Assembly (NCBI RefSeq): GCF_023630205.1
Contig: NZ_JALPRR010000001.1
Span: 620,001-684,000 of the forward strand
Direction of reading: 5' to 3'
DNA: 64,000 nt
Origin: Pontibacter ruber
GTDB lineage: Bacteria; Bacteroidota; Bacteroidia; Cytophagales; Hymenobacteraceae
Shown: piece after piece, positions 29,465 through 41,633 of the stretch
Numbering within the stretch: position 1 is the first letter of the stretch
Layout of the letters: each line of letters begins with the position of its first letter
The notes under the pieces: generated by a model
Databases searched by the model: none
What the model was told of the DNA's origin: nothing
The model's input: only the letters and a program-made list of their open reading frames with translations
Translations under genes and position numbers: made by a program

Positions 29465-30232
29465 TTATTGACGACGCTTGTTACGCTTAGGAGCACCGTC
29501 CGTTTTCTTACGGTCACGGTCACCACGGCCTCTTCTTTCGCCACCACCACCTTGTGTACTTGGTCCACCTTTGCTTTCTAAGCCAGCGTTAGGAGTAAGA
29601 TCTTTCTTGCCGTATACTTCGCCTTTGAAGATCCATACTTTGATACCAAGCTTACCGTATACTGTCTGCGCCTCAGAAAGTGCGTAGTCAATATCAGCAC
29701 GAAGCGTATGCAGAGGAGTTCTTCCTTCTTTATAGTGCTCCGTTCTTGCCATTTCAGCACCACCTAAACGGCCTGAAACCTGAACCTTGATACCTTCAGC
29801 ACCTACACGTAAAGCAGAAGCAATAGCCTGCTTCATAGCACGACGGAAAGAGATACGAGCTTGCAGCTGCTGGGCAATAGACTCACCTACCAGCTTAGCA
29901 TCCAGCTCAGGTCGCTTAATTTCAAAGATGTTGATCTGCACATCTTTGTTAGTAAGCTTCTTAAGCTCTTCTTTGATTTTATCTACTTCCTGTCCGCCTT
30001 TACCGATTACAACACCTGGTCTTGCAGTGTTGATGGTGATGGTAATACGCTTAAGCGTTCTTTCAATAATGATTTTAGAGATACCGCCTTTAGGGATACG
30101 CGCTAAAATATACTTTCTGATTTTTTCGTCTTCAACTAGTTTATCAGCGAAATCTTTACCGCCATACCAGTTAGAATCCCAGCCTTTGATAACTCCTAGT
30201 CGAAAACCGATTGGATTTACTTTCTGTCCCAT
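29465..30232 (-). CDS. rpsC: 30S ribosomal protein S3
   Basis: 255 residues with the KH domain ([15 protein letters not shown]) and the C-terminal uS3 domain ([20 protein letters not shown]). The Gly/Arg/Lys-rich tail ([16 protein letters not shown]) is longer than in E. coli. It forms the mRNA entry site. Confidence 0.98.
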   Translation of the reverse strand: MGQKVNPIGFRLGVIKGWDSNWYGGKDFADKLVEDEKIRKYILARIPKGGISKIIIERTLKRITITINTARPGVVIGKGGQEVDKIKEELKKLTNKDVQINIFEIKRPELDAKLVGESIAQQLQARISFRRAMKQAIASALRVGAEGIKVQVSGRLGGAEMARTEHYKEGRTPLHTLRADIDYALSEAQTVYGKLGIKVWIFKGEVYGKKDLTPNAGLESKGGPSTQGGGGERRGRGDRDRKKTDGAPKRNKRRQ

Positions 30233-30236
30233 TTTC

Positions 30237-30629
30237 TTACTTGTTGGCTTTTTTAGATTTCTTTGTTTGCTGCTCTAGTTGCTCCTCAGTCAGGCTGTCA
30301 ATTACAACAGTGACATGATTCGATCTTTTTCTGATGCGATAGCCACGGCCTTGTGGAGCCGGACGAAGACGCTTCAGCATTTTACCTTCGTTTACAAAGA
30401 TCTCTTTGATATAAAGGTTTGCATCTTCGATTCTTGCATCCTCGTTCTTTTGCTGCCAGTTTGCTAATGCTGATAAAAGAAGCTTTTCAATTCTTGCAGC
30501 ACCTGAGTTTGCTTCAAACTTAAGTAAACCCAAAGCCTTCGATACGCTCTTACCACGTACCAGTCCTGCTACCAATCGCATTTTGCGAGGAGAAGTAGGC
30601 ACATTATTTAATCTTGCTACTGCTTCCAT
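30237..30629 (-). CDS. rplV: 50S ribosomal protein L22
   Basis: 130 residues from [21 protein letters not shown]. The tunnel-loop region [27 protein letters not shown] is typical of uL22. A longer frame from 30698 would overlap rpsS by 68 bases and is rejected; this start is one base after the rpsS stop. Confidence 0.97.
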   Translation of the reverse strand: MEAVARLNNVPTSPRKMRLVAGLVRGKSVSKALGLLKFEANSGAARIEKLLLSALANWQQKNEDARIEDANLYIKEIFVNEGKMLKRLRPAPQGRGYRIRKRSNHVTVVIDSLTEEQLEQQTKKSKKANK

Positions 30630-30630
30630 C

Positions 30631-30909
30631 TTAACGCTTGCCTTTATCTTTTTTAGCAATATGACCTCTAAAGTTTCTGGTAGGGGCGAATTCACCAAGC
30701 TTATGTCCTACCATGTTTTCAGTTACATACACCGGAATGAATTTATTTCCGTTATGCACTGCGAATGTATGTCCAACGAAATCAGGTGAAATCATTGATC
30801 TGCGAGACCAGGTCTTAATAACCGTTTTCTTGCCTGCCTCGTTCATTACATTCACTTTCTTCTCGAGCCTGTAGTCAATATAAGGCCCTTTTTTTAATGA
30901 TCTAGCCAT
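30631..30909 (-). CDS. rpsS: 30S ribosomal protein S19
   Basis: 92 residues: [41 protein letters not shown] and [18 protein letters not shown], diagnostic for uS19 in the 30S head. Confidence 0.98.
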   Translation of the reverse strand: MARSLKKGPYIDYRLEKKVNVMNEAGKKTVIKTWSRRSMISPDFVGHTFAVHNGNKFIPVYVTENMVGHKLGEFAPTRNFRGHIAKKDKGKR

Positions 30910-30912
30910 TGA

Positions 30913-31737
30913 TTATTTCTTTCCTCTATTAACTATGAGCTTCTCAGAATACTTATTCTTGTTTCTTGTCTTCAGACCTTTTGCATATAGGCCTTTACGT
31001 GAGCGTGGGTGACCACCTGAAGATTTACCTTCACCACCACCCATAGGGTGATCTACTGGGTTCATCGCAACACCACGTACTCTTGGACGCTTACCTAACC
31101 ATCTGTTACGACCAGCTTTACCGATCTTAACGTTCATGTGGTCAGAGTTAGAAACTGTACCTACTGTAGCATAGCAGTTAACCAGTACCATGCGCAACTC
31201 ACCAGAAGGGAGTTTGATTGTTGCATAGCGGCCTTCTCTTGCTACCAGCTGAGCATATGAGCCGGCGCTTCTTGCTAATGTAGCACCGTTGCCTGGCTGA
31301 AGCTCAATGTTGTGAATAATAGTACCTAGAGGAATTTCTGATAATGGAAGGCAGTTGCCTACTTCCGGCGCGATACCTGGGCCTGATGTAACTACTGTGC
31401 CAACCTGAAGTCCAGCTGGAGCAATGATGTAGCTCTTCTCACCGTCTGCATAGTATACCAATGCAATACGCGCTGTTCTGTTCGGATCGTACTCAATAGA
31501 TTTTACAGTTGCAGGAACACCATGCTTGGTGCGCTTGAAATCTACTAATCTGTACTTCTGCTTATGACCACCGCCGATATAGCGCATAGTCATTTTACCT
31601 GAATTGTTGCGTCCACCAGATTTTTTAAGAGGTGCCAACAAAGATTTTTCTGGAGTAGAAGTCGTTACTTCATCAAAAGCAGGAGCTACTCTAAATCTTT
31701 GACCTGGTGTTATTGGTCTTAACTTTTTTAAAGCCAT
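30913..31737 (-). CDS. rplB: 50S ribosomal protein L2
   Basis: 274 residues. It has the SH3-like part and the conserved [23 protein letters not shown] near the C-terminus; its His is near the peptidyl-transferase centre. Confidence 0.98.
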   Translation of the reverse strand: MALKKLRPITPGQRFRVAPAFDEVTTSTPEKSLLAPLKKSGGRNNSGKMTMRYIGGGHKQKYRLVDFKRTKHGVPATVKSIEYDPNRTARIALVYYADGEKSYIIAPAGLQVGTVVTSGPGIAPEVGNCLPLSEIPLGTIIHNIELQPGNGATLARSAGSYAQLVAREGRYATIKLPSGELRMVLVNCYATVGTVSNSDHMNVKIGKAGRNRWLGKRPRVRGVAMNPVDHPMGGGEGKSSGGHPRSRKGLYAKGLKTRNKNKYSEKLIVNRGKK

Positions 31738-31751
31738 TTGCTTAATTTATA

Positions 31752-32039
31752 TTAAATGCCGCTGTAAAAGTCTATTACTTCGCCCTCTTTCAAGGTTACG
31801 ATTGCTTTCTTGATTGTAGCCGCACGGCCAGACACTGTACCAGATTTTGTATACTTTGTCTTTAGTTTACCTTGCGTCTTCATGGTAGCTACCTTCTCTA
31901 CAGTTACTCCGTAAAGCTTTTCAACTGCCTTCTTGATTTCTACTTTGTTGGCTTTTGTATTCACCTCGAAAGCATACTTTCCAACTTCGTTCATGGCAGT
32001 GAATTTCTCCGTCACAAGCGGTCTTTTAAGAACGTTCAT
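31752..32039 (-). CDS. rplW: 50S ribosomal protein L23
   Basis: 95 residues: [26 protein letters not shown] and VEKLYGVTVEKVATM are typical of uL23, the docking site for trigger factor and SRP. Its ATG shares one base with the rplD stop (TAATG), so the two are translationally coupled. Confidence 0.98.
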   Translation of the reverse strand: MNVLKRPLVTEKFTAMNEVGKYAFEVNTKANKVEIKKAVEKLYGVTVEKVATMKTQGKLKTKYTKSGTVSGRAATIKKAIVTLKEGEVIDFYSGI

Positions 32040-32668
32040 TATTTTGCGCTTAAGAGGTTTTCAAATACATTCAGTGATTCTTCTACCAGCACCAGTTTAT
32101 CAGTGTTCAGCAGATCATAAGTATTCAAATCGTTAACAGTAGCAACCTTTACTTTAGGAAGGTTTCTGCCTGACAGAACGATGTTTGAATTACCTTCTGG
32201 AAGAACCATTAGAGTTTTACCATTTGCCTGAAGGTTAGTCAGGATATTCTTAAACTCCTTCGTCTTTGGTGCATCTAATGTGAATGATTCAACCAAAGCC
32301 ACCTTATTATCACGTGCTAATAAAGAAAGAGCAGAAAGACGAGCAACTGATTTCAGTTTCTTGTTTAGCTTAAAGCTGTAGTTTCTTGGTTTTGGACCAA
32401 ATACTCTACCACCGCCAACAAATACAGGAGACTTTAAGCTACCTGCTCTTGCACCACCAGTACCTTTTTGCTTTTTGATCTTTTTTGTAGATCCTGCTAC
32501 TTCGTTTCTCTCTTTTGATTTGTGTGTACCCTGTCTTTGATTTGCAAGGTACTGCTTCACGTCAAGATACATGGCATGCGCATTTGGCTCTAGTCCAAAT
32601 ACAGCATCCGAAAGGGTCACCTTTCTACCTGTATCCTCACCTTTGATATTCAATACAGAAAGCTCCAT
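32039..32668 (-). CDS. rplD: 50S ribosomal protein L4
   Basis: 209 residues from [17 protein letters not shown]. The tunnel loop is in RSTGKIKKQ-like [22 protein letters not shown], followed by [16 protein letters not shown]. The upstream ATG at 32680 would overlap rplC. In E. coli L4 represses the S10 operon; whether it does so here is unknown. Confidence 0.97.
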   Translation of the reverse strand: MELSVLNIKGEDTGRKVTLSDAVFGLEPNAHAMYLDVKQYLANQRQGTHKSKERNEVAGSTKKIKKQKGTGGARAGSLKSPVFVGGGRVFGPKPRNYSFKLNKKLKSVARLSALSLLARDNKVALVESFTLDAPKTKEFKNILTNLQANGKTLMVLPEGNSNIVLSGRNLPKVKVATVNDLNTYDLLNTDKLVLVEESLNVFENLLSAK

Positions 32669-32669
32669 T

Positions 32670-33287
32670 TTATTTCTCAATTAACACGTAAGAATTTTTG
32701 GCACCTGGAACAGAGCCACTAACCACTAACAGATTTCTATCTGCGATAACGCGTACCACAGTCAAGTTTTGGATCTTAACTCTGTTACCGCCCATTCTTC
32801 CGGCCATGCGCATTCCTTTGAATACTCTTGATGGCCATGAGCATGCACCGATAGAACCAGGGTGTCTTGCTCTGTTGTGCTGGCCGTGCGTCTGACCACC
32901 TACACCGGCAAAATTGTGACGTTTCACAACGCCCTGAAAACCTTTACCTTTTGATGTACCAACTACATCAATGAATTCGCCTTCCTCGAACAGGTTCACA
33001 TCTACCAGATCACCTAAGTTCAGAGAAACACCTTCTACATCAAACTCAGCTACTTTTTTCTTTGGAGCAGTGTTTGCTTTCTTGTAATGACCGGCTTCTG
33101 CTTTTGTTACTCTTTTAAGCTTCTTGTCGCCATAGCCAAGCTGTACAGCTGCATAGCCGTCAGTCTCTACTGTCTTCACCTGAGTAACTACACATGGGCC
33201 CGCCTGAATAACGGTTACTGGTGTGTATTTACCATCTGCTGTGAAGAGGCTTGTCATTCCGATTTTTTTACCGATAATTCCAGGCAT
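32670..33287 (-). CDS. rplC: 50S ribosomal protein L3
   Basis: 205 residues: [20 protein letters not shown], the [27 protein letters not shown] loop near the peptidyl-transferase centre, and [17 protein letters not shown]. It is the first gene of its transcription unit here: a consensus promoter lies upstream and rpsJ is behind a terminator. Confidence 0.98.
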   Translation of the reverse strand: MPGIIGKKIGMTSLFTADGKYTPVTVIQAGPCVVTQVKTVETDGYAAVQLGYGDKKLKRVTKAEAGHYKKANTAPKKKVAEFDVEGVSLNLGDLVDVNLFEEGEFIDVVGTSKGKGFQGVVKRHNFAGVGGQTHGQHNRARHPGSIGACSWPSRVFKGMRMAGRMGGNRVKIQNLTVVRVIADRNLLVVSGSVPGAKNSYVLIEK

Positions 33288-33347
33288 TCAACTTGTTTTT
33301 AAAGATGGATATAATGATTTAACCCCTCAGTTCTGGCTAAGGGAGTG

Positions 33348-33380
33348 CAAAGTTAATGAATTTTATTTTTGTTTAACAAA
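33348..33380 (-). promoter_or_regulatory. Promoter of the rplC-led ribosomal protein operon
   Basis: On the minus strand TTTG (33377-33380), 21 bp spacer, then TAACTTTG (33348-33355): a full match to the Bacteroidota promoter consensus. It gives a leader of about 50 bases before the rplC ATG. Confidence 0.75.
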
Positions 33381-33410
33381 CTTACTCTAAAATATTATTA
33401 ATCAGCACCT

Positions 33411-33441
33411 AAAAAAAAAGAGAACCCGAGGGTTCTCTTTT
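33411..33441 (-). terminator. Terminator after rpsJ (end of the str operon)
   Basis: An 11-bp stem (33416-33426 with 33431-33441) and a CGAG loop are followed on the minus strand by a run of T from the A tract at 33411-33419. It lies 20 bases past the rpsJ stop. Confidence 0.85.
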
Positions 33442-33460
33442 CTATCATTCTTGTAGTTTA

Positions 33461-33766
33461 TCAAACTTTGATTTCTACATCTACACCACTTGGCAACTCC
33501 AGCTTCATAAGTGCATCTACTGTTTTAGAGCTTGTAGAATAGATATCTACCAGGCGCTTGTAAGTGCAAAGTTGGAACTGCTCACGAGATTTCTTGTTCA
33601 CGTGTGGTGAACGTAGTACTGTGAATTTATCCTTCTCTGTTGGAAGTGGAATTGGTCCGCTTACGATTGCACCTGTAGCTTTTACAGCTTTTACGATCTT
33701 CTCAGAAGACTTGTCTACCAGGTTGTGGTCGTAAGACTTAAGCTTAATTCTTATTTTCTGATTCAT
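33461..33766 (-). CDS. rpsJ: 30S ribosomal protein S10
   Basis: 101 residues: [64 protein letters not shown]. uS10 is part of the 30S head and, as NusE, of antitermination complexes. It is 11 bases after fusA and ends the str operon. Confidence 0.98.
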   Translation of the reverse strand: MNQKIRIKLKSYDHNLVDKSSEKIVKAVKATGAIVSGPIPLPTEKDKFTVLRSPHVNKKSREQFQLCTYKRLVDIYSTSSKTVDALMKLELPSGVDVEIKV

Positions 33767-33777
33767 TATTATTACTA

Positions 33778-35880
33778 CTATTTAGCTGCAGTTCCTTTCA
33801 ATTTTGCAATAATGCCATCTGCCATGTTCTGTGGTACTTGCTCGTAGTGCGAGAAAGTCAGGGAGGCAGTAGCTCTACCAGAGGTGATCGTACGAAGATC
33901 GGTTACATAACCAAATAGTTCTGAAAGCGGAACATCTGCTTTAACAACTGTTGATGTACCTTTCGTATCCATACCTTTCATGATACCTCTTCTTCTGTTC
34001 AAGTCACCTGTTACAGGACCAGTGTATTCATCCGGCGTAACAACATCTACAGCCATGATTGGCTCAAGAAGTTTCGGACCACATTGCTTACCTGCTTCTT
34101 TGAAACCTTGACGGGCAGCTAATTCAAAAGACAATGAGTCAGAGTCTACATCATGGTAAGAACCGTGGAACAGACGTACTTTCATTGAATCTACTGGGAA
34201 GCCTGCAAGGATACCGTTCTTCATTGCTTCTTCGAAACCTTTCTGAACGGCAGGGATGAATTCTTTTGGAATCACACCACCAACGATTGCATTTACAAAC
34301 TCCAGACCTGGTTTGCCATCTTCACGTGGTCCCATTTCGAATACGATATCCGCAAATTTACCACGACCACCAGACTGCTTCTTGAATACTTCTCTGTGTT
34401 CAACAGATTTCGTAATTGTTTCTTTGTAAGCAACCTGTGGAGCACCTTGGTTCAGCTCAACTTTGAACTCACGCTTCATACGATCGATGATGATCTCCAG
34501 GTGAAGCTCACCCATACCTCTCAAGATCGTCTGACCAGTTTCTTCGTCAGTGTTTACCTGAAGCGTTGGATCCTCCTCAATAAGTTTAGCAATTGCCATA
34601 CCCATTTTATCAGAGTCAGCCTGTGTTTTAGGCTCAATTGCATAACCAATTACCGGCTCTGGGAACTCCATTGACTCAAGTACAATCTTGGCACTCTGAT
34701 CGCACAGCGTATCACCAGTCTTGATGTCTTTGAAACCTACTACCGCTCCGATGTCACCAGCCTCCAGTCTTTCGATCTGGTTTTGCTTGTTAGCGTGCAT
34801 CTGGAAAATACGGGAGATACGCTCCTTGTTATTCGAACGGGTGTTGAATACATAAGAGCCTGATTCAAGCACACCTGAGTATGCGCGTACAAAGCACAGA
34901 CGACCTACATAAGGGTCAGTTGCAATTTTGAAGGCCAATCCTGCGAATGGCTCCTCGACGCTTGGCTTACGGGCAATCTCATTACCTGTATCCGGATCTG
35001 TACCTTTGATGCTTTCTTTATCTACTGGAGAAGGGATCAAGGCCATCACATAGTCCAGCATTGTTTGTACACCCTTATTCTTGAAAGAAGAACCGCAAAG
35101 CATTGGTACGATTGCCATGTCAATAGTTGCAGCACGCAGCGCAGCCAGAATCTCATCTTCTGTAATAGAGTTCGGATCATCGAAGTATTTCTCCATCAAC
35201 GACTCGTCATACTCTGCAACAGCTTCAAGAAGTTTCTCTCTGTACTCTTCTGCTTCTTCCAGCATATCATCCGGAATTGGCACTTCGGTAAAGGTCATAC
35301 CTTTATCGTGCTCGTTCCACTCAATGCCACGGAAGTTTACAAGGTCAACTACACCTTTGAAGTTATCTTCAGCACCGATTGGTAACTGAAGTGCTACCGC
35401 GTTGCTACCCAGCATTTCCTTCACCTGCTTGCAAACAGCAAGGAAGTCTGCGCCTGAACGGTCCATTTTGTTTACGAAACCGATACGTGCAACTTTGTAG
35501 TTATCAGCCAAACGCCAGTTTGTTTCTGACTGTGGCTCTACACCATCTACTGCACTGAACAAGAATACTAATCCATCCAGTACACGCAGTGAACGGTTTA
35601 CTTCTACTGTAAAGTCAACGTGACCTGGTGTATCGATGATGTTGATATGGTAGTTCTGGTTTCTATACTTCCAGTCTACTGTTACAGCAGCTGAAGTAAT
35701 GGTGATACCACGCTCCTGCTCCTGCTCCATCCAGTCAGTTGTTGCAGCACCTTCGTGTACTTCACCTAACTTGTGAGATTTACCTGTATAGTATAGAATT
35801 CGCTCTGTTGTTGTTGTTTTACCAGCATCGATGTGAGCGGCAATACCGATGTTTCTGGTGTATTTTAAATCGCGTGCCAT
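33778..35880 (-). CDS. fusA: Elongation factor G
   Basis: A 700-residue translocation GTPase. G1 is AHIDAGKTT (about 15-23), G3 is DTPGHVDF, G4 is NKMD. Domain IV and V signatures include [14 protein letters not shown] and [19 protein letters not shown]. It lies in the str operon between rpsG (1-base gap) and rpsJ. It is full length, with no duplicate in the window. Confidence 0.98.
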   Translation of the reverse strand: MARDLKYTRNIGIAAHIDAGKTTTTERILYYTGKSHKLGEVHEGAATTDWMEQEQERGITITSAAVTVDWKYRNQNYHINIIDTPGHVDFTVEVNRSLRVLDGLVFLFSAVDGVEPQSETNWRLADNYKVARIGFVNKMDRSGADFLAVCKQVKEMLGSNAVALQLPIGAEDNFKGVVDLVNFRGIEWNEHDKGMTFTEVPIPDDMLEEAEEYREKLLEAVAEYDESLMEKYFDDPNSITEDEILAALRAATIDMAIVPMLCGSSFKNKGVQTMLDYVMALIPSPVDKESIKGTDPDTGNEIARKPSVEEPFAGLAFKIATDPYVGRLCFVRAYSGVLESGSYVFNTRSNNKERISRIFQMHANKQNQIERLEAGDIGAVVGFKDIKTGDTLCDQSAKIVLESMEFPEPVIGYAIEPKTQADSDKMGMAIAKLIEEDPTLQVNTDEETGQTILRGMGELHLEIIIDRMKREFKVELNQGAPQVAYKETITKSVEHREVFKKQSGGRGKFADIVFEMGPREDGKPGLEFVNAIVGGVIPKEFIPAVQKGFEEAMKNGILAGFPVDSMKVRLFHGSYHDVDSDSLSFELAARQGFKEAGKQCGPKLLEPIMAVDVVTPDEYTGPVTGDLNRRRGIMKGMDTKGTSTVVKADVPLSELFGYVTDLRTITSGRATASLTFSHYEQVPQNMADGIIAKLKGTAAK

Positions 35881-35881
35881 A

Positions 35882-36349
35882 TTAGAATCTAAAGTGTGAG
35901 AATGCTTTGTTTGCCTCTGCCATTCTGTGCGTATCGTCTTTCTTCTTCACGGCAGCACCTTCACCTTTAGCAGCTGCAATTATTTCACCTGCTAACTTAT
36001 CTTTCATTGTTTTCTCGCCTCTCTTGCGCGAGTAGGAAATCATCCATTTGATTCCTAGAGATACTCTGCGGTCCGGACGAACCTCAGTCGGCACTTGGAA
36101 CGTAGCACCCCCTACCCTGCGGCTTTTAACTTCTACGCTAGGCATGATGTTGTTCAATGCCTTCTTCCAAGTTTCAAGACCGTTTTCTTTTGTTCTTTGC
36201 TCTACTAATTCTACAGCATCGTAGAAGATACCATAAGCAACACTTTTCTTTCCGTCTACCATCAGGTAGTTCACGAAACGTGTTACTAATGTCTCTTTGT
36301 ATTTAGGATCAGGAAGGAGAATTCTACTCTTCGGCTTTGCTTTTCTCAT
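35882..36349 (-). CDS. rpsG: 30S ribosomal protein S7
   Basis: 155 residues: [51 protein letters not shown] and [14 protein letters not shown]. uS7 nucleates the 30S head and in E. coli regulates the str operon. Confidence 0.98.
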   Translation of the reverse strand: MRKAKPKSRILLPDPKYKETLVTRFVNYLMVDGKKSVAYGIFYDAVELVEQRTKENGLETWKKALNNIMPSVEVKSRRVGGATFQVPTEVRPDRRVSLGIKWMISYSRKRGEKTMKDKLAGEIIAAAKGEGAAVKKKDDTHRMAEANKAFSHFRF

Positions 36350-36368
36350 TGTATTATTACTCTATGAA

Positions 36369-36785
36369 TTACTTTTTCTTACCACCTTTACCTGCAGCTG
36401 CTGCTGGTTGACCTGGCTTTGGTCTCTTTGCACCGTACTTAGAACGGCTTTGTAGTCTACCACTTACACCGGCAGTATCCAAAGCGCCACGTACGATGTG
36501 GTAACGTACACCTGGAAGGTCTTTTACTCTACCACCTCTGATAAGCACAATCGAGTGCTCCTGAAGGTTGTGGCCTTCACCTGGGATGTAGGCGTTAACT
36601 TCTTTACCATTTGTTAACCTCACCCTTGCAACTTTACGCATAGCAGAGTTTGGCTTCTTTGGCGTAGTAGTATATACTCTTGTACATACTCCACGGCGCT
36701 GTGGGCATGAATCTAAGGCAGGAGATTTTGAATTGTACGTTAACTTCTCTCTTCCTTTTCTTACTAATTGCTGTATAGTAGGCAT
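36369..36785 (-). CDS. rpsL: 30S ribosomal protein S12
   Basis: 138 residues. The decoding-site segments [21 protein letters not shown] and [21 protein letters not shown] carry lysines at the positions where streptomycin-resistance changes occur (Lys43 and Lys88 in E. coli numbering), so the sequence looks wild type. It is the first gene of the str operon, with a consensus promoter 50 bases upstream. Confidence 0.98.
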   Translation of the reverse strand: MPTIQQLVRKGREKLTYNSKSPALDSCPQRRGVCTRVYTTTPKKPNSAMRKVARVRLTNGKEVNAYIPGEGHNLQEHSIVLIRGGRVKDLPGVRYHIVRGALDTAGVSGRLQSRSKYGAKRPKPGQPAAAAGKGGKKK

Positions 36786-36831
36786 TTACAATCTGTTAAT
36801 TATAGATTTTTCCATTCTAAATTTTGGTCTG

Positions 36832-36863
36832 CAAAGGTATAAAAAACGCTTTGCAAATTCAAA
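36832..36863 (-). promoter_or_regulatory. Promoter of the str operon (rpsL)
   Basis: On the minus strand TTTG (36860-36863), 20 bp spacer, then TACCTTTG (36832-36839), both boxes perfect. It lies between the DUF3467 stop and rpsL. Confidence 0.75.
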
Positions 36864-36889
36864 ATTTTAATTCACTAATTATTAGCACC

Positions 36890-37207
36890 TTATGCTTCGC
36901 CAACCGTTCCACCAAAATTCATGGGGAAGGATGGAGCATCTTTTGATTGCTTTATCTGGCCAAAACTTTCTTCAAATTTCTGAATGTTATCTGCCAGAGC
37001 AGCCAACAATCGTTTGGCATGCTCTGGCGTGATAACTACTCTTGATTTTACTTTAGCTTTTGGCAGACCTGGCATCAATCGTATAAAATCGATTACGAAC
37101 TCACTGCTCGAATGGGCAATCATTGCCAGATTGGCGTACTCCCCTTCCGCTATCTCTTCAGTTAGCTCTATGTTAATCTGATTCTGATTTTGCAGATCCT
37201 CGGCCAT
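36890..37207 (-). CDS. DUF3467 family protein
   Basis: A 105-residue acidic protein. It has NIELTEEIAEGEYANLAMIAHSSSEFVIDFIRLMPG and VKSRVVITPEHAKRLLAALADNIQKFEESFG, the hallmark of DUF3467, whose function is unknown. It starts 7 bases after rpoC and is probably co-transcribed with it. This adjacency suggests a link with RNA polymerase or transcription, which is inference. No membrane or signal segment. Confidence 0.9.
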   Translation of the reverse strand: MAEDLQNQNQINIELTEEIAEGEYANLAMIAHSSSEFVIDFIRLMPGLPKAKVKSRVVITPEHAKRLLAALADNIQKFEESFGQIKQSKDAPSFPMNFGGTVGEA

Positions 37208-37214
37208 CTTCTAT

Positions 37215-40200
37215 TTATTTATCCTGATACTCTTGCTGTTTCGAACGGGTAGTTGTCTTTTTAGACTCTACCAGTGTATCATACTCTTCCTGGCTACCAA
37301 CGATCAGTTTCTGATATTCTCTCAGACCTGTACCCGCCGGAATCAGGTGACCTACGATCACGTTCTCTTTCAAGCCCAGTAACTCATCGGCTTTACCTTT
37401 GATTGCTGCTTCGCTCAGTACTTTTGTAGTTTCCTGGAATGAAGCGGCAGAGATAAAGCTTTGTGTACCCAGTGATGCCTGAGTGATACCTTGCAATGTC
37501 GGACGAGATACTGCTGGTGATGCATCGCGCACAGTCACCAGTTTCAAGTCACGACGCTTCAGGCTTGAATTCTCATCACGCAATCTTCTGGCAGTAATGA
37601 TCTGACCTGGCTTCACATTCACAGAGTCTCCTGCATCCTCAACAACTTTCATGTCGATGATTCTGTCGTTCTCTTCCATGAAGGTTATCTTATCTACTAC
37701 CTGGTGCTCCAGGAAGCTTGTATCACCTGCTTCAATCACTACTACTTTCTGCATCATCTGGCGAACAACAACCTCAATGTGCTTGTCGTTGATCTTCACA
37801 CCCTGCAGACGGTATACTTCCTGTATCTCGTTTACCAGGTACTCTTGTACTGCACCAGGGCCTTGAATATTCAGGATATCTGTCGGTGTGATGGCACCAT
37901 CCGATAACGGCATACCTGCACGGATAAAGTCATTGTCCTGTACCAGGATGTGCTTGGAAAGCGGCACCATGTATTTCTTCTTCACACCATCTTTCGACTC
38001 GATGAAGATCTCACGGTTACCACGCTTCACGCTACCATAGGTTACTACACCATCGATCTCAGACACTACGGCCGGGTTAGACGGGTTACGCGCCTCGAAC
38101 AACTCAGTAACTCGTGGCAGACCACCTGTAATGTCGCGTGTCTTACCGATCGCGCGTGGAATCTTAGCAAGGATCTGTCCTGCTTTGATCTTCTCTCCGT
38201 TCTCAACCGTTAAGTGCGCACCCACTGGAATGTTATAACCTTTCGGCTCACCATTTCTTGGGTTCACCACAATAGCAGGGTTCTGCGTCTTATCTTTTGT
38301 ATCGATAATTACTTTTTCACGGTAACCAGTCTGCTCATCCGACTCTTCGCGGTATGTGATACCTTCGATGATAGATTCGTAGCTGATCTCACCATCAAAC
38401 TCGGAAAGAATAACAGCGTTGTATGGATCCCAGTTACATAGCTGGTCACCTTTCTCTACTAGTTGTCCTTCATTCACGGTGATGAATGAACCGTAAGGTA
38501 CGTGGTTGCTGATAAGCAGCTTGCCAGATTCGGCATCTACTACTTTCACCTCACCTGAACGTCCCATTACTACTTTAACAGGCTCTCCTTCGTTATTGAT
38601 TGTATCGATGGTACGAACATCTTCGAACTCGATTCTACCTCCGAACTTCGCCTTAATTGTAGCTTCTACTGCAATGTTGGAAGCAGTACCACCTACGTGG
38701 AAAGTACGAAGTGTCAGCTGTGTACCAGGCTCACCGATTGACTGTGCAGCGATTACACCAACAGCCTCACCTTTCTGCACCATAAAGCCTGTTGCCAGGT
38801 TACGGCCGTAGCACTTAGCGCAAATACCACGCTTCGACTCACAGGTAAGTACTGAACGGATCTCTACTGTCTCGATCGCAGTGTTCTCGATAGCACGAGC
38901 AACTTCTTCCGTTACTTCAGAACCAGACTCTACGATTAGGTCGTTTGTAATCGGATCATACACATCGTGTACTGTTACACGGCCCAGGATACGCTCTGAC
39001 AGAGACTCTACAATATCTTCGTTGTCTTTCAGTGCACTTACTTCCAGACCTCGTAGTGTACCGCAGTCTTCTTCGTTCACGATCACGTCCTGAGACACGT
39101 CTACCAGACGACGAGTCAGGTAACCCGCATCGGCAGTTTTAAGGGCCGTATCGGCAAGACCTTTACGAGCACCGTGTGTAGAGATGAAGTACTCGATTAC
39201 ATCCAGACCCTCCTTAAAGTTAGAAAGGATCGGGTTCTCGATAATTTCACCTACGGAGCCTTGCAATGATTTCTGAGGCTTAGCCATCAGACCTCGCATA
39301 CCACCCAACTGACGGATCTGCTCTCTCGAACCACGGGCACCGGAGTGCATCATCATGAAGATCGAGTTGAAGCCTTGGTCGTCATTCTCCAGACGGCGCA
39401 TCAACGTTTCAGTGATCTGGTTGTTGATACGAGTCCAGATATCGATTACCTGGTTGTAACGCTCGTTATCTGTGATCAGACCCATTGAGTAGTTTTGCCA
39501 TACAGCATCTACATCTTTCTTGGCCTGCTCAACAAGTATATCTTTTTCTTTCGGAATCTGAATATCACCAAGACCCATTGACAGACCACCCTTGTAGGCT
39601 GACTGGAATCCTAGTGTTTTGATATCATCCAGGAAGTGTGCTGTGCGAGCCATACCTGTCTCTTTGAACACTCTGGAGATGATCTGCTGCAGCTTCTTCT
39701 TCGTTAACAGTTCGTCAACAAAGCCTACTTCTTCCGGTACGAACTGGTTGAAGAGAACACGACCGGCAACTGTTTCGATGAGTTTCAGCTCCAGTTCACC
39801 TTTCTCGTTCTTCACCTTGGTTCTTACCTTGATGTAAGCTTGCTTAGAAAGACGGCCCTCGTTGATGGCAATGATCACTTCCTCCGCAGAGTAGAAGCTC
39901 ATGCCTTCACCGGCGATCTTTTCAGTTTCTGTACTACGCTTTCCTTTAGATACATAGTATAAACCTAGCACCATGTCCTGAGAAGGTACCGCAATAGGCG
40001 CACCGTTTGCTGGGTTCAGGATGTTGTGCGAAGCAAGCATCAGCATAGAGGCTTCCAGTACAGCAGCAGGTCCTAGTGGAACGTGCACCGCCATCTGGTC
40101 ACCGTCAAAGTCGGCGTTGAACGCAGTACACACCAGTGGGTGTAACTGGATTGCCTTACCTTCGATTAGTTTTGGCTGGAATGCCTGAATACCTAATCTG

Positions 40201-41531
40201 TGGAGCGTAGGGGCACGGTTAAGGAGTACCGGGTGGCCTTTCAGCACATTCTCCAGGATATCCCAAACTACAGGGTCCTTACGATCTACTATTTTCTTAG
40301 CAGACTTAACAGTCTTAACGATACCTCTTTCGATCAGCTTGCGGATGATGAACGGCTTGAAGAGCTCAGCTGCCATGTTCTTAGGCAAACCGCACTCGTG
40401 CAGCTTCAGTTCAGGGCCAACCACAATTACCGAACGGCCAGAGTAGTCAACACGCTTACCAAGTAAGTTCTGACGGAAACGGCCCTGCTTACCTTTCAGC
40501 ATGTCAGAAAGTGACTTCAGCGCACGGTTACCTTCTGCACGAACAGCGTTCACTTTACGTGAGTTGTCGAACAGAGAGTCTACCGCTTCCTGTAGCATAC
40601 GCTTCTCGTTACGAAGGATTACTTCAGGCGCTTTGATCTCGATCAGACGCTTCAGACGGTTGTTACGGATAATAACACGTCTGTACAGGTCGTTCAAGTC
40701 AGAAGTGGCGAAACGTCCACCATCCAACGGAACAAGCGGACGAAGCTCTGGCGGAATAACAGGCACCATGCGGATGATCATCCACTCTGGTCTGTTCTCA
40801 ATTCTTGTTGCAGCATCACGGAATGCTTCTACTACACGAAGACGCTTTAACGCCTCAGCTTTACGCTGCTGCGAAGTCTCGTGAGCGGCAGCATGACGAA
40901 GCTCGTATGACAGGTCATCCAGGTTCGTACGCTCCAGCAGCATTTGCAATGCTTCAGCACCCATTTTCGCGATGAACTTGTTTGGATCGTTATTATCCAA
41001 CATCTGGTTCTCACGAGGGAGCTTGTCAATCATATCCAGGTACTCATCTTCTGTCAGGAAGTCCAGTGTGTTTACACCGTCTTCTGCCAAGATGCCTGGC
41101 TGAATAACTACATATCTTTCGTAGTAGATGATCTGGTCAAGCTTCTTTGTGGGCAAGCCTAACAGATATCCTATTTTATTCGGAAGAGACTTGAAGTACC
41201 AGATATGTGCTACAGGAACTACCAGTTCGATGTGGCCCATGCGCTCGCGACGCACTTTCTTCTCAGTAACCTCTACACCGCAACGGTCGCAGATGATACC
41301 TTTGTATCTGATTCTTTTATACTTTCCGCAGTGGCATTCCCAGTCCTTCACTGGTCCGAATATTCTTTCGCAGAATAAACCTCCCATTTCAGGCTTATAG
41401 GTTCTATAGTTGATTGTCTCAGGCTTTGTCACCTCCCCGTTGGAACGCTCCAGAATCGACTCTGGAGAAGCCAAGCTTATCGTTACTTTGGAGAAGTCCT
41501 GAGTTAGCTTTTTGTTTTTTGCAAATGCCAT
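37215..41531 (-). CDS. rpoC: RNA polymerase beta' subunit
   Basis: 1438 residues from [15 protein letters not shown]. The N-terminal zinc finger is [20 protein letters not shown]. The catalytic Mg-binding loop is NADFDGDQM. The second zinc site is in [14 protein letters not shown]. The trigger loop region [25 protein letters not shown] is intact. An ATG 8 codons upstream is less likely. It lies 102 bases after rpoB with a hairpin between. Confidence 0.98.
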   Translation of the reverse strand: MAFAKNKKLTQDFSKVTISLASPESILERSNGEVTKPETINYRTYKPEMGGLFCERIFGPVKDWECHCGKYKRIRYKGIICDRCGVEVTEKKVRRERMGHIELVVPVAHIWYFKSLPNKIGYLLGLPTKKLDQIIYYERYVVIQPGILAEDGVNTLDFLTEDEYLDMIDKLPRENQMLDNNDPNKFIAKMGAEALQMLLERTNLDDLSYELRHAAAHETSQQRKAEALKRLRVVEAFRDAATRIENRPEWMIIRMVPVIPPELRPLVPLDGGRFATSDLNDLYRRVIIRNNRLKRLIEIKAPEVILRNEKRMLQEAVDSLFDNSRKVNAVRAEGNRALKSLSDMLKGKQGRFRQNLLGKRVDYSGRSVIVVGPELKLHECGLPKNMAAELFKPFIIRKLIERGIVKTVKSAKKIVDRKDPVVWDILENVLKGHPVLLNRAPTLHRLGIQAFQPKLIEGKAIQLHPLVCTAFNADFDGDQMAVHVPLGPAAVLEASMLMLASHNILNPANGAPIAVPSQDMVLGLYYVSKGKRSTETEKIAGEGMSFYSAEEVIIAINEGRLSKQAYIKVRTKVKNEKGELELKLIETVAGRVLFNQFVPEEVGFVDELLTKKKLQQIISRVFKETGMARTAHFLDDIKTLGFQSAYKGGLSMGLGDIQIPKEKDILVEQAKKDVDAVWQNYSMGLITDNERYNQVIDIWTRINNQITETLMRRLENDDQGFNSIFMMMHSGARGSREQIRQLGGMRGLMAKPQKSLQGSVGEIIENPILSNFKEGLDVIEYFISTHGARKGLADTALKTADAGYLTRRLVDVSQDVIVNEEDCGTLRGLEVSALKDNEDIVESLSERILGRVTVHDVYDPITNDLIVESGSEVTEEVARAIENTAIETVEIRSVLTCESKRGICAKCYGRNLATGFMVQKGEAVGVIAAQSIGEPGTQLTLRTFHVGGTASNIAVEATIKAKFGGRIEFEDVRTIDTINNEGEPVKVVMGRSGEVKVVDAESGKLLISNHVPYGSFITVNEGQLVEKGDQLCNWDPYNAVILSEFDGEISYESIIEGITYREESDEQTGYREKVIIDTKDKTQNPAIVVNPRNGEPKGYNIPVGAHLTVENGEKIKAGQILAKIPRAIGKTRDITGGLPRVTELFEARNPSNPAVVSEIDGVVTYGSVKRGNREIFIESKDGVKKKYMVPLSKHILVQDNDFIRAGMPLSDGAITPTDILNIQGPGAVQEYLVNEIQEVYRLQGVKINDKHIEVVVRQMMQKVVVIEAGDTSFLEHQVVDKITFMEENDRIIDMKVVEDAGDSVNVKPGQIITARRLRDENSSLKRRDLKLVTVRDASPAVSRPTLQGITQASLGTQSFISAASFQETTKVLSEAAIKGKADELLGLKENVIVGHLIPAGTGLREYQKLIVGSQEEYDTLVESKKTTTRSKQQEYQDK

Positions 41532-41589
41532 ATTATTATAATAATGTCGATACAATGAATATGCCTTACAGCCACTCTCTATAAAGTGC

Positions 41590-41623
41590 GCTAAGCGCTT
41601 CGGATATTTCCGCAGCGCTTAGC
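41590..41623 (-). other. Hairpin between rpoB and rpoC
   Basis: A 10-bp stem (41590-41599 with 41614-41623) is extended by CGGA/TCCG around a TATT loop. It is followed on the minus strand by GCAC rather than a T run, so a processing or mRNA-stability element is more likely than a terminator. Confidence 0.5.
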
Positions 41624-41633
41624 TTATACTTTA

